A DNA stretch of 64,000 nucleotides, from assembly GCF_009733845.1 (NCBI RefSeq), contig NZ_WNXZ01000008.1, positions 62,001 through 126,000 of the forward strand, read 5' to 3'. Below, one piece after another: positions 51,864 to 60,399 of this stretch. Position numbers and translations under genes: made by a program. The DNA is from Pseudactinotalea terrae. Its GTDB lineage: Bacteria > Actinomycetota > Actinomycetes > Actinomycetales > Beutenbergiaceae. Each line of letters opens with the position of its first letter. The stretch's first letter is position 1. Under the pieces are notes generated by a model, which was given only the letters and a program-made list of their open reading frames with translations, was not told the origin of the DNA and did not search any database.

Positions 51864-52744
51864 GACGTGATCCCCAGGACGAGATCGGTCATCGCGGAGT
51901 CGACCGGCCGCCCCTGCGCGAGTGCCCAATGCGTTCGGCTCGCATGCGTCAATCCCAGCGCGACGCGGTAGCCATGCCCGACGACGTCCCGTGAGTACGC
52001 GCCGTCGAGCCCGCTGATGTAATCGTCGAGATGGTCGGCACCCGTGCTGAGGGTGAGTGAGGCGAGGTCGGCGCCGATCGGCCCAACTCCGAAGGTCGCC
52101 CAGTCGATCGCGAACGTCGTGTCCTCGCCGACGGCATACAGGTTGCCCGCGGAATAGTCGCCGTGCACCACCGTGACGGGAAGCTCCTCCAGCTCCTCCA
52201 GCAACTCGTGGCGACGATCCCAGAGCGCGATCAGCCGCGGATCCGCGTCGAGGCCGGTCCAGTCGAGGCGCGTGACAGCAATACGTTGGGCGAGTTGGTG
52301 CCGAGCCAGCCACGGCTCGTCGGGCACCGGAGCGCGCGCCTGCCACTGTCCCAGGCGCTCTGCGGCGACTTCCGCTTGTTCTGGCTCGCCGGTGTAGATC
52401 GTGTCGCCGTCGACGTCAAGAAGTCTGGGCGCGGCAAGGCCGGGGCCTGCTGGGAGGAGACCACTCGCGTTCGCCAACGCTTCACGCCGCCAGTACGCCC
52501 AGTGGTCCGGAACCCGCGACGCCTCGGCATGCCTGCCGCTGGTGAGGGGCTGGAGCCGCTTGCGCACCACGTGGCGCTGCACATACTCACCGCTCGGGGT
52601 TCGCATCCGCAGGCTGAGCCGATCGACGCTGGCCGTCGCGGCCCCGGTGCTCGCGCCCATTGGAGACACCTGAAGGTCGATGACCGTCGAACCACTCAGG
52701 CTCAAGCCCCTGAGGAGTCCGGCGGGAACAAGCTCGGGTGGCAT
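51860..52744 (-). CDS. Aminoglycoside phosphotransferase-family kinase
   Basis: 294 aa. APH-type kinase fold: the N-lobe includes RHVVRKRLQPL, and the C-lobe has the catalytic loop TVVHGDYSAGNLYAVG with the base Asp and metal-binding Asn, then the FAIDWATFGVGPIGADLASL motif (DFG-equivalent). The family phosphorylates antibiotics, choline-like molecules, sugars or proteins; nothing in the sequence says which. It is upstream of and coupled to the esterase gene. Both lie in the island just after int, so they are mobile cargo. Confidence 0.88.
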   Translation of the reverse strand: MPPELVPAGLLRGLSLSGSTVIDLQVSPMGASTGAATASVDRLSLRMRTPSGEYVQRHVVRKRLQPLTSGRHAEASRVPDHWAYWRREALANASGLLPAGPGLAAPRLLDVDGDTIYTGEPEQAEVAAERLGQWQARAPVPDEPWLARHQLAQRIAVTRLDWTGLDADPRLIALWDRRHELLEELEELPVTVVHGDYSAGNLYAVGEDTTFAIDWATFGVGPIGADLASLTLSTGADHLDDYISGLDGAYSRDVVGHGYRVALGLTHASRTHWALAQGRPVDSAMTDLVLGITS

Positions 52745-52861
52745 GATCCCAACCCTGTCAGGGCACCGCCACGCCGTCGACCTGAAACAATGTTCACCGC
52801 TGCCCGTGGGCGCGGTCGTCGGTAGAATGGCATGAGCGGACCGATCCGGGAGGTGACCACG

Positions 52862-53020
52862 ATGAAGCGCAAGGACATCACGCGCGAGGCGATTCGTCGT
52901 TCCTCCGTGCGAGCCGCAGCCGCGTCCGTCGCCATCGAGAACCGGACCGTGCCGGTCGGATACGTGCGCACCGAGCGGGTCGAGCGTCTGCTCGCGGCCC
53001 GCAAACAGACCACCAGATGA
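52862..53020 (+). CDS. Fic antitoxin, VbhA-like small protein
   Basis: 52 aa from ATG 52862, with GGGAGG 8 nt upstream; an earlier ATG at 52832 lies too close to the TAGAAT -10 element (52823-52828) to be used. The protein is helical and basic (MKRKDITREAIRRSSVRAAA) and carries SVAIEN at residues 22-27, an exact match to the [S/T]xxxE[G/N] inhibitory motif by which class I antitoxins block the ATP site of Fic enzymes with the Glu. The last codons overlap the fic start (ATGA), the classical toxin-antitoxin layout. The motif and context together make this a firm call despite the small size. Confidence 0.85.
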   Translation: MKRKDITREAIRRSSVRAAAASVAIENRTVPVGYVRTERVERLLAARKQTTR

Positions 53021-53643
53021 CTCTGACTCCGGGATACGGCGAGACGCCGGTCGAACCGGAGGACCTCGACGCCCTGACGACGGCCGCTCGTGCTGAGCTC
53101 GGCGATGTCCCGACGAAGGCCGAGCTGTACGACTACGAGCAGGCGATCCTCATCGAGGTGCGCGACGCACTCATCGAGCAGATCATCGACGGCTTGCTCG
53201 GTCTCGACGATCTGCTGGCCGATCATTTTCTCCGCGACCTCCACGGCAGGCTTTTCGGAGACATCTGGACGTGGGCTGGCCGCTTCCGCACCAGGGAACT
53301 CAACCTCGGAGTGGCACCCGAGCAGATCGCCGTCGAACTGCGCTCCGGACTCGACACGATCCGCTGGCGCTGGGATCACACGGCGGACTGGACGGCGCGC
53401 GTCCTCGGCATCGCGGTCCACGCCGAGACCGTGCGGATCCATCCATTCGTAGACGGCAACGGACGCGCTACCCGGCTCCTGGCCGATCTCGTGTTCTTCG
53501 CCGCACAACCCGAGGACGCCCCGATCGAGGAGTACGACTGGGTGATCGACAAGGCCGAGTACATCCGTCTGCTTCGCGAGCATCAGGTGACCCGCGACCC
53601 GGCGCCGCTGGCGGCGTTCATCCAGGTCCGGCCCTTCGGCTGA
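53017..53643 (+). CDS. fic: Fic/DOC family toxin (AMP-transferase)
   Basis: 208 aa from ATG 53017. The Fic core motif HPFVDGNGRATR at 142-153 matches HxFx[D/E]GNGRxxR with the catalytic His142 and nucleotide-binding residues; the preceding RDLHGRLFGDIWTWAGRFRT is the typical FIDO flap region. Fic proteins transfer AMP (or other groups) from a nucleotide to target protein hydroxyls; free bacterial Fic toxins adenylylate targets such as gyrase and topoisomerase IV. Lacking an internal inhibitory helix, it depends on the antitoxin upstream. It probably stabilises the island or acts in defence. Confidence 0.93.
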   Translation: MTLTPGYGETPVEPEDLDALTTAARAELGDVPTKAELYDYEQAILIEVRDALIEQIIDGLLGLDDLLADHFLRDLHGRLFGDIWTWAGRFRTRELNLGVAPEQIAVELRSGLDTIRWRWDHTADWTARVLGIAVHAETVRIHPFVDGNGRATRLLADLVFFAAQPEDAPIEEYDWVIDKAEYIRLLREHQVTRDPAPLAAFIQVRPFG

Positions 53644-53747
53644 GGGGGCTTCGCGAGCGTCCGGGCTCGACGAGTGGTCGAGTGAGATGGTGGCACCTCC
53701 GACGAGGCCGAGCGGTCAGCGCACTGCTCCTGCGCCTCAGCGGCTCA

Positions 53748-53781
53748 ATATCGACGTGTTCGTCCGCGAACACGTTGATAT
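53748..53781. repeat. Hairpin with 15-bp stem between fic and the relaxase gene
   Basis: ATATCGACGTGTTCG at 53748-53762 and its near-perfect reverse complement at 53767-53781 (1 mismatch) enclose a 4-nt loop. It lies between the convergent fic and relaxase genes and is A/T-richer than its surroundings. It may be a bidirectional terminator, although no U-tract follows, or a recombination or transfer-related site of the element. Confidence 0.6.
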
Positions 53782-53792
53782 CGCTTAGATGT

Positions 53793-56700
53793 CTAGCCCA
53801 GACCCGGCCCCGCACCGTCGCCAAGGATGCCCAAGTGCTGATGCATCGGGCCGAGCGGATCGATGAAGCCTTGCTGCAGCTCTTCGAGGCTGCGCTCCGT
53901 CTGCTCCAAGGCTTGCTCCCGTTCGATCTCCCGCAGTCGGTCATGTTCCGCGCCTCCGGGCGCGTCGTTGAGGGCGTCGAGCGCGGTGAGCGCGGCTTCC
54001 GCGGCCGCCCTCGCGCGGCCCATTGGGCTGTCCGTGGGCACCGGCTTCCCGAGGGGTGAGTCGGCATCCACGCTGTAGCGGTCGCGGTAGGCGACGATCT
54101 CGCGCACATGGTGATCCCAGACGAGGCGCTCCGGTGACTCGATGTCCGGCGCCGCGGGTAGCGCCGCAGCCCACACAGGCGGGTGCTCGGCGGTTCGTCG
54201 CGTGAGCTCGTCGAGGCGATCGCTGATCCGCTGCGCTTGTGCGCGCAGCCAGTCGGCCACCGCCGGATCCTCCGTAGGAGGCTGATGCCCGACGGCGTCC
54301 CTGCCGTTGGCATGCCCGCTCCCGTCGGGCGGTGGTGGCGTGATCCAGACCGGGAGCCCGTCACGTCTGCCCGCGAGCACGGGTTCGTCCAGCTGCCAGG
54401 CGAGCAACGCCGCGGGGGAGCGTGCTCCAGCGAGGCCGTCGAGGTGCGCGACCAGGAGCTCCGCCAGGTCGGCACCCGTCCGTTGGTGCCGATAGAGCAG
54501 GCCGGCCAGGTGCGGCCAGGCGTCGTCACTGACTACCCGCTCGGCGTGCTCCGGCGGGTAGACCGCACGGACCACGTCGCCCATCCGCCCCACCGCCGCA
54601 GGGTCGAGCGCGGTGGCGTAGGCGTCCTCGTAGGCGGGCACGAGCGCGGCCAGAGACGCCGCCGCGTCGCGCTCGGCGACCGCCGTCGTCAACGCAGCCG
54701 CCTCGGAGTCACCACGCCCGAGCACCGCCTCCAAGACCGAGCGCGCCGCGGCGTCAGGCCGCGGCTGGTGGTGCAGCGAGACGTCGAGCAGCTCCTCGGT
54801 GACGACGTAAAGATGGTTGCTCTCCCGCCCACGGGTGATGCCGGTGTAGAGGTGCTCACGCTCCATCGAGTCGTCGACGAGCACTCGGGCGACGTCGACG
54901 GTCATGCCCTGGCAGCGGTGCACGGTGGTGGCGTACCCGAGCTGGACGTGCTCGCCCACGTACGCGGCCGGCAGCACGGTGCGGGTGCGGTGCTCGCGGT
55001 GCCGCACGTCGAGTGCGCCGTCGCCGTGGATCCCGGTGACGGTCCAGAGGTCGCCGTTCTTGACGTAGTCGGTGCTGCCGTGCCGCAGCAGCCGGTCGTT
55101 CTGCCGGGTCACGACGATGTCGCCGACCCCGGCGGTGGTGCCGTCGGCGAGCCGGACGCCGTCGTCGGCCACCTCCTGGGCGACCACACGATGAAGGCGA
55201 GCGCGCTCGTTGAGGTAGGCGACGTCGTCGTTCGTGGCGGCGACCATGATCGAGGTGCGGCCCTGGGCGAGGTCCTCGGTCCAGGCGGCGTGCAAGTCCT
55301 CGAGCGCGGCTTCGCGGATGCCGGAGTGGACGCGGCCGTGGTCGACGTAGAAGTCGAGGCCGGCGCTGCGGCCGTTGCGGACGAGAAGGCCGGCGGCGTC
55401 CTAGCCAGGGGTGGTGAAGCGGTGGACGTCGCGGAGCTCGGCGGCACCGACGGTGTCTGCGATGAGCCGCAGCGCGCCCCCGGCTCCGACGGCGCCGAGC
55501 TGCCTGGGGTCGCCGAGCAGCCGGATTGAGGCGCCCGCGCGCTGGGCGATGTGGAGCACGCGCTGCAGCTCGACCGTGCCGGCCATCCCGGCCTCGTCGA
55601 CCAGCAGCACGGTGCGCTCGTCGACCTGCAGGTGTTCCGGGACTGTGCCGCGGTCGTGGCTGGCGATGAACCGGTGCAGGGTCTCGGCGGGCACGCTGAG
55701 GTCGTCGCCGAGCACCTGCGCCGCGACGGCCGAGGGGCCGAGCGCGACGACCTTCCCACCCGCGCCGCCGACGGCCGCGGCGAGGGCGCGCATCGCCGTC
55801 GTCTTGCCCGCGCCAGCCGGCCCGATGCCGACGGCGAGCTGCTCGCCATTGCACGCGAACCGCCGCGCCATCGCGATCTGGTGGGCGTCCATGCGGCGCC
55901 GGGAGTCGATCTGGACGTCGGCGACGGCAGCCTCGAAGCCGCCCGCCGGCACGATCAAGCTGCCACGGGCCTCGGCGGCGCGGAGGAGGTCGGCCTCGGC
56001 GTCGAGCACCTGCTGGGAGGTGTAGGTCGTGGTCCCGTGCTGCGAGTAGATGGACGCCCCGTCGGCGCGCGCCAGTGCTGCCGGGACGGGCAAGGGATCG
56101 GTCGGCGTGAGCCGCAGCGATGCCCGCAGGGTCGCGGTGGCGACGGCCTGCGCGGCGTCGGTGGCCGACCACGTCCCGTCCTGCACGGCGGGGAGGGTGC
56201 GGACCACGCGCGTGGCCTCGGCGAGCACGTGGAACACGGTCCAGGTGGCGCGGCGCTCGCCGAGCAGCACAAGCACCCGGTCGACGGCGTCGCGTGTGAT
56301 CGCGCGGTCGTCGAGCAGCAGGGTGGGCTGGGTCGGTGGGCGATGTAGGGCGGCGGCGAGGCGTTGCTGCATGGCGTCGGTCGAGCCGAGCAGCTCGACG
56401 GCGCGGGCTCGCCAGTCGCGGACGCGTTCGGTGAGCGGCCGGCCGGGTTCCTTGGCGGTGCGGGTCGCGAGGGTGGCGGCCTGCGCGAGCTGGTACTGCT
56501 CGCTGCGGGGCGGCTCGTGGCCGTGCTTGGCGCGGTACGCGGCGACCATCTGCTCGTAGGACGTGGCGATCGCTGCGCGGCGCTGGGAGAACAGGGTGAC
56601 GAGGTCGGATCCGATGCCGTCGATCTCGCGCACGGGGACCTTGCGGTCGGGTCGCGTGGTGGCGACGAACCGCACCCCAAGGCGCTGCACGAGCTGCTCC

Positions 56701-57557
56701 TCGACGAGCGCGTTATACCGCTCGGAGGCGGCGACCTTGAGGCGGAACAGCACGCGCGCGTCAAGGCTGCGCCACTGGCCGTCGACGCCGAGCACCTTCG
56801 AGGAGACGGCCACGTGGGTGTGCAGGTTCGGGTCGCCGGCGCGTGAGTCGAGGTGGTCGAACGCGGCCGCGGTGAGCCCTCGGGTGTTGATCTGCTTCAG
56901 CCCGCCGCGCCCGGTTCGGGTGACGGCAGCCTCCTGCTCGATCCAAGCGCGCGTGCGCTGCCACGCCTGCGCGTGTGCCTGGCTGACCTGCTCGCGCACG
57001 TCGTCATCGGCCAGCGCCCACAGCACCGACACCGACTTGACAGGCGTGAAGACGAGGTCGAAACCGGACACGCCCTCGCGCTCAACTGCCGGTCGCTGCG
57101 CGAGGTAGCGGGCGACTTCCGGCTCCGATGGCTCGGCGCCGTCGAGGCTCTGACGCACCACCTCGGTGGCCACCTGCCACCGGATCCGCTCCCGCTCAGC
57201 ACCGGCCCGCGGCGCACGGTCGTGCTCAGTCGCGAAGGCCGCGAACGCGTCCTCGAGGGCCACCAGGAAGGGGTTGTCGTCCGGCTCCCGACGGCGCAGG
57301 AAGGGTCGGCCGAGCATCGTCGCCTCGTCGTTGGGGTGCGCGCCGAACGCGAACAGGCTGCGCATCTGTTCGGCGTCGACGAGCCCCTCGATCTGCATCG
57401 CCCGGGTGCCGCTGCCGACCCACCTCCCGGGCGGGTTCCCGTGCGCGTTGTAATAGTCGGTCAGGGACAGCCCGCGGCGCACCACGTCGCCGCTCGCGAC
57501 CTGGCGAGTCAGGTACTCGTACCCGTTCCCGGCGTGCAGTGGATGGAGCGTCATCAT
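53793..57557 (-). pseudogene. MobF-type relaxase/helicase (TraA/TrwC-like), interrupted by an in-frame amber codon
   Basis: Read as one frame the protein has about 1,253 residues. The 5' part (start ATG 57557) holds the MobF relaxase domain: tyrosines in NGYEYLTRQV, the HUH-type histidines at about 235, 246 and 248 in HLDSRAGDPNLHTHV. It continues into the helicase Walker A GIGPAGAGKTT (577-587) and Walker B LLVDEAGM, then ends at TAG 55403-55401 after HRFTTPG (718 aa). The same frame resumes directly with DAAGLLVRNG and the remaining helicase motifs (VAATNDDV, QLGYATTVHRCQGMTVD, YTGITRGRES) to 53793. One base change (probably from GAG) explains it. Unless suppressed, helicase function needed for conjugation is lost, though nicking may remain. 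Confidence 0.9.
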
Positions 57558-57775
57558 GCCTACTCCACGCACGCTCGCGCGACGAGGCACCGATATCGAT
57601 ACGGGGCCACTCACCTGTGGTGCACCAGGTGTGCGCCTCTCCACGCGTCGATGTGCGCCGTCTGTCGGTCGTGTCGTACTGGCGCGGATGAATTCGGCGA
57701 GACCGGATCGATCGCGTCGTAGAGATCCGCTCAGGGTTCCGTCACCTGGTGGTGGAGCGAGCGCTTCCGTCGCGA

Positions 57776-59644
57776 CTACCAGGTCCGTCCGTGCTGACGA
57801 ATGAACTCAGACGTGTCGTCGCTTGCCTCGCGTGCGCGCGCCACGTCGCCGTCGAAGGCGGCGAGAAAAGGCCACTCATCGTCGATCTCAGTTGCGATCT
57901 GCGTCGCGAGCCCGTCACCACTTCGGTCGAATCGGTCATTCAGAATGAACTCGCCCATCCATGGCACGTGGCGGCTGGGTTCGCGGGCCCTATCGACCGC
58001 GACGTACGATGCGAGACACTCCAAACGGTCACATGCTGCGTTGTATGACTCGTCGTCTGGGATCAGCGACCTGACCGGCTCCCGGCCGTCCAGTCGCAAC
58101 AGGTGGCTGGCGGGGTAGATCCACTTGGTCGGCTCACCCCACCGCGGCATCTTGTTGAGCCAGTCGTGTTCGAGTAGCCAGACCGGCCGCAGCACGTCGG
58201 CGACCGGCCGCGGTGTGCGGTCGTTGACCCATGGGCGCCAGGTCGGCTCCGTGAGGAGTCGGGCTAGGAAGTCCTCACGGTCGGCGGTGATGGCCGCGAC
58301 TCCGCCGACCCATACGGCCAGCAGCGCCGGGTAGTGACGGTAAGACTCCAGGCCGTCCGTGTAGGTGCCTCCGGGCTGATCGCGGGCCGACAGCAGCCGA
58401 CTGACGGTACGAAACCAGAGCCGATCGTGGGTCCCGTCGTCATGGAACACTCCGGTCGCCAGCAGATGCAGCAGCGCGTCACTCTCAGTCCGCATCGACG
58501 CCAGCCGGTTGTCGTAGTCGGCGGCCGTGAAGCCGGGGAGGTAGTTTGGGAACAGGTCGGTGTCCGCGACGTGGCCAACGACCCGGTCCGCCTCGCTCTG
58601 GAGCAGGTCCGTCACCTCGATTCGTCGCACCGGGTCATGCAGGACGCGCTTCAGCCGAGCGACGGCCATGTCCCGGGTCAAGCGCGGAGCAGCGAGGTTG
58701 TCCAAGGCTTCCAGGCGGGCCATGAGGCCTGCAAATAAGTCGTCGGCAGTCACACTCTCGACGAGAGCTCCGTCGTGCTGCGCGATCAGGCGCGCAGCCT
58801 GCTCCGAAGGTGTTAAGTAGGCGCCCCAGAACAGTGGATAACGGCGGGTTGCACGGCGCTCCAACGCGGCGACGAGAGCGTGGTCCCAGTCGGCTGACCA
58901 GCCGGACACGATCAGCCCGTACTCGTCGAAGATTCTGTCCAGCAGGGCGTCGTAAGGCCCAGGGTAGGTCGACAGTTCATCGACCGTATTGCGCTGTTCC
59001 AAGTCGAGGTAATCGCCATGCAGCTTCACGATGGTGACCCTCGAGTGAGCCAACGGAGTAGCCGCCCGAACCTGCTCCGGCCGGTGCACCACTTGGGGCG
59101 AGACACCGACATCCTCTAGCGCTCGTTCCATGAGCCGGTCGAAGTTGGTCGTGAGGATCACCCGCACCGACCCGCGCGCCACCAACTCAGCGACCGCGCG
59201 ATGTGCCACGGTCGGGGTCTTCGCTCCCTCCTCGCGGTCCTCCTCCGAGGGCTCAAAGTAGCCCGCTAGGAGAGCCTGGCGAGCGGCCGACGTGCGTGCC
59301 AGCGCGCCAAGGAGATTCGAGTAGCCCAGTGGCTTCCCGTCGCCGTGCTCGGCCCACCACGCGTCCGGGTCGGTGGTGGCCGCCTCGACCGCGGCATCGT
59401 CATCGGGGCTGGTGGCGACAGCAGCGCGGCGTATCAGGTCAACCACGACTTGCCAGCCTGTGGGGATGGCCGCCGCCGTGGAAACACCCGAACCGAGCAG
59501 CAGCGCGTATACGCCAGGACATGCGTGCACTCCGGTTGCCAGCGCAGTCATCGGATCAAGCCCACGCCCCGGTGTTACCGGCGGTCCAGCTGGCCCCGCT
59601 CTTGTCGTCGCTCCTTCGCCATCCACGTCTCGATTCTCGCGCAC
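57776..59644 (-). CDS. SIR2-domain protein, probable anti-phage NADase effector
   Basis: 622 aa if started at ATG 59644; ATG 59551 would remove 31 residues and cut close to the conserved LDPMTALATG stretch, so the longer form is kept with doubt. The first about 280 residues are a SIR2-type NAD-binding fold: VYALLLGSGVSTAAAIPTGWQ (GAG-like motif), VILTTNFDRLMERAL with the Asn/Asp pair, VTIVKLHGDYLD with the catalytic-type His, and LIVSGWSADW. The remaining 340 residues are unlike known enzymes and could be a sensor or target-binding region. No zinc-binding cysteines of sirtuin deacetylases are present, which fits the defence NADase type. In the island it is divergent from a NACHT-like ATPase gene. 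Confidence 0.88.
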   Translation of the reverse strand: MRENRDVDGEGATTRAGPAGPPVTPGRGLDPMTALATGVHACPGVYALLLGSGVSTAAAIPTGWQVVVDLIRRAAVATSPDDDAAVEAATTDPDAWWAEHGDGKPLGYSNLLGALARTSAARQALLAGYFEPSEEDREEGAKTPTVAHRAVAELVARGSVRVILTTNFDRLMERALEDVGVSPQVVHRPEQVRAATPLAHSRVTIVKLHGDYLDLEQRNTVDELSTYPGPYDALLDRIFDEYGLIVSGWSADWDHALVAALERRATRRYPLFWGAYLTPSEQAARLIAQHDGALVESVTADDLFAGLMARLEALDNLAAPRLTRDMAVARLKRVLHDPVRRIEVTDLLQSEADRVVGHVADTDLFPNYLPGFTAADYDNRLASMRTESDALLHLLATGVFHDDGTHDRLWFRTVSRLLSARDQPGGTYTDGLESYRHYPALLAVWVGGVAAITADREDFLARLLTEPTWRPWVNDRTPRPVADVLRPVWLLEHDWLNKMPRWGEPTKWIYPASHLLRLDGREPVRSLIPDDESYNAACDRLECLASYVAVDRAREPSRHVPWMGEFILNDRFDRSGDGLATQIATEIDDEWPFLAAFDGDVARAREASDDTSEFIRQHGRTW

Positions 59645-59956
59645 CGCGCTGGCAGTTGCGCATCATCACCCGCAGCCGATGCAAGCGTGGCGCCAGCACA
59701 GCCGCCGACGACGCTGGGTTCGAGCCGAGTGCAGACGGCGAGCAGCGCGGCGCGGCCCAACCCAAGTCTGCACACAGGCGCGCTCGGATTCGAAACAGGT
59801 GAGTCGGACCGGGGCGGCCAGCAGGTTCGCGCCTGAGGCACGCAGCGTCGGCAGGCGGCACTGAACAGGGACAGGTCATCGCTGTCCGCGTTGCCATTCG
59901 ACTCTCGACAGAACCAGTCCATCGCAGGCTCGCTTTGCTAGGGTGCGCGCACTTGC
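59645..59956. other. Gap between SIR2 gene and integrase relic
   Basis: 312 bp with no convincing gene. Short open frames exist on both strands, but they lack ribosome sites, family motifs and typical codon bias. It probably carries the SIR2 promoter and decayed mobile-element sequence. Confidence 0.5.
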
Positions 59957-60331
59957 CACGGGCTCGGCGAGGCGCGCCTGGTCGACATCGCGCACTCCGA
60001 CACCGACGAGCTGATCGCGAGCGTGCGAGCGCGGCCGCCGAAGCGGAACCCGAAGGCCAGGGCGAACGAGGTGGCCTCGAACGTGCTGCGGACGCCGCGG
60101 GCGTGCCCGAACGTGCGGTCAGACGAGGGTGTTCTCGATGTCGCTTGTACTGTCGAAGGCGCTGGCTCGCCGCGTGCTGCCGGCGGGATCCCGAGGGCGG
60201 AGTGGCGACGCCGGCGGATATCGAGGCGATGACGCAGCCGACGCCGGAACATCTGTGGATCGCGACCCCGATGGCGCCGTGGTGCTCGCTGCGGCTGTGG
60301 GAGGTGCTGGGACGCAGCGCGGCGACTTGCA
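59957..60331 (+). pseudogene. Integrase gene relic, related to int at 49706
   Basis: Translation in two frames matches residues about 117-235 of the intact integrase: LVDIAHSDTDELIASVRARPPKRNPKARANEVASNVLRT (landmark) and, after a frameshift/deletion near 60130-60190, GVATPADIEAMTQPTPEHL and WCSLRLWEVLG. Neither the N-terminal arm-binding domain nor the catalytic HxxR/H/Y part is left. It is a decayed second recombinase and marks the edge of an older or nested element directly before the NACHT-like gene. Confidence 0.88.
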
Positions 60332-60399
60332 GACCTGGCCATGGCTTGGGAAGCCGCTAATCCGCTCACCGTCGCGCCAGGGTTCGAGATGATGGCGAG

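Noticed and set aside
59575-59922. 115-codon minus-strand frame upstream of the SIR2 gene
   Set aside because: No ribosome site, no recognisable motif, and it overlaps the 5' end of the SIR2 gene in another frame. A real small gene cannot be fully excluded.
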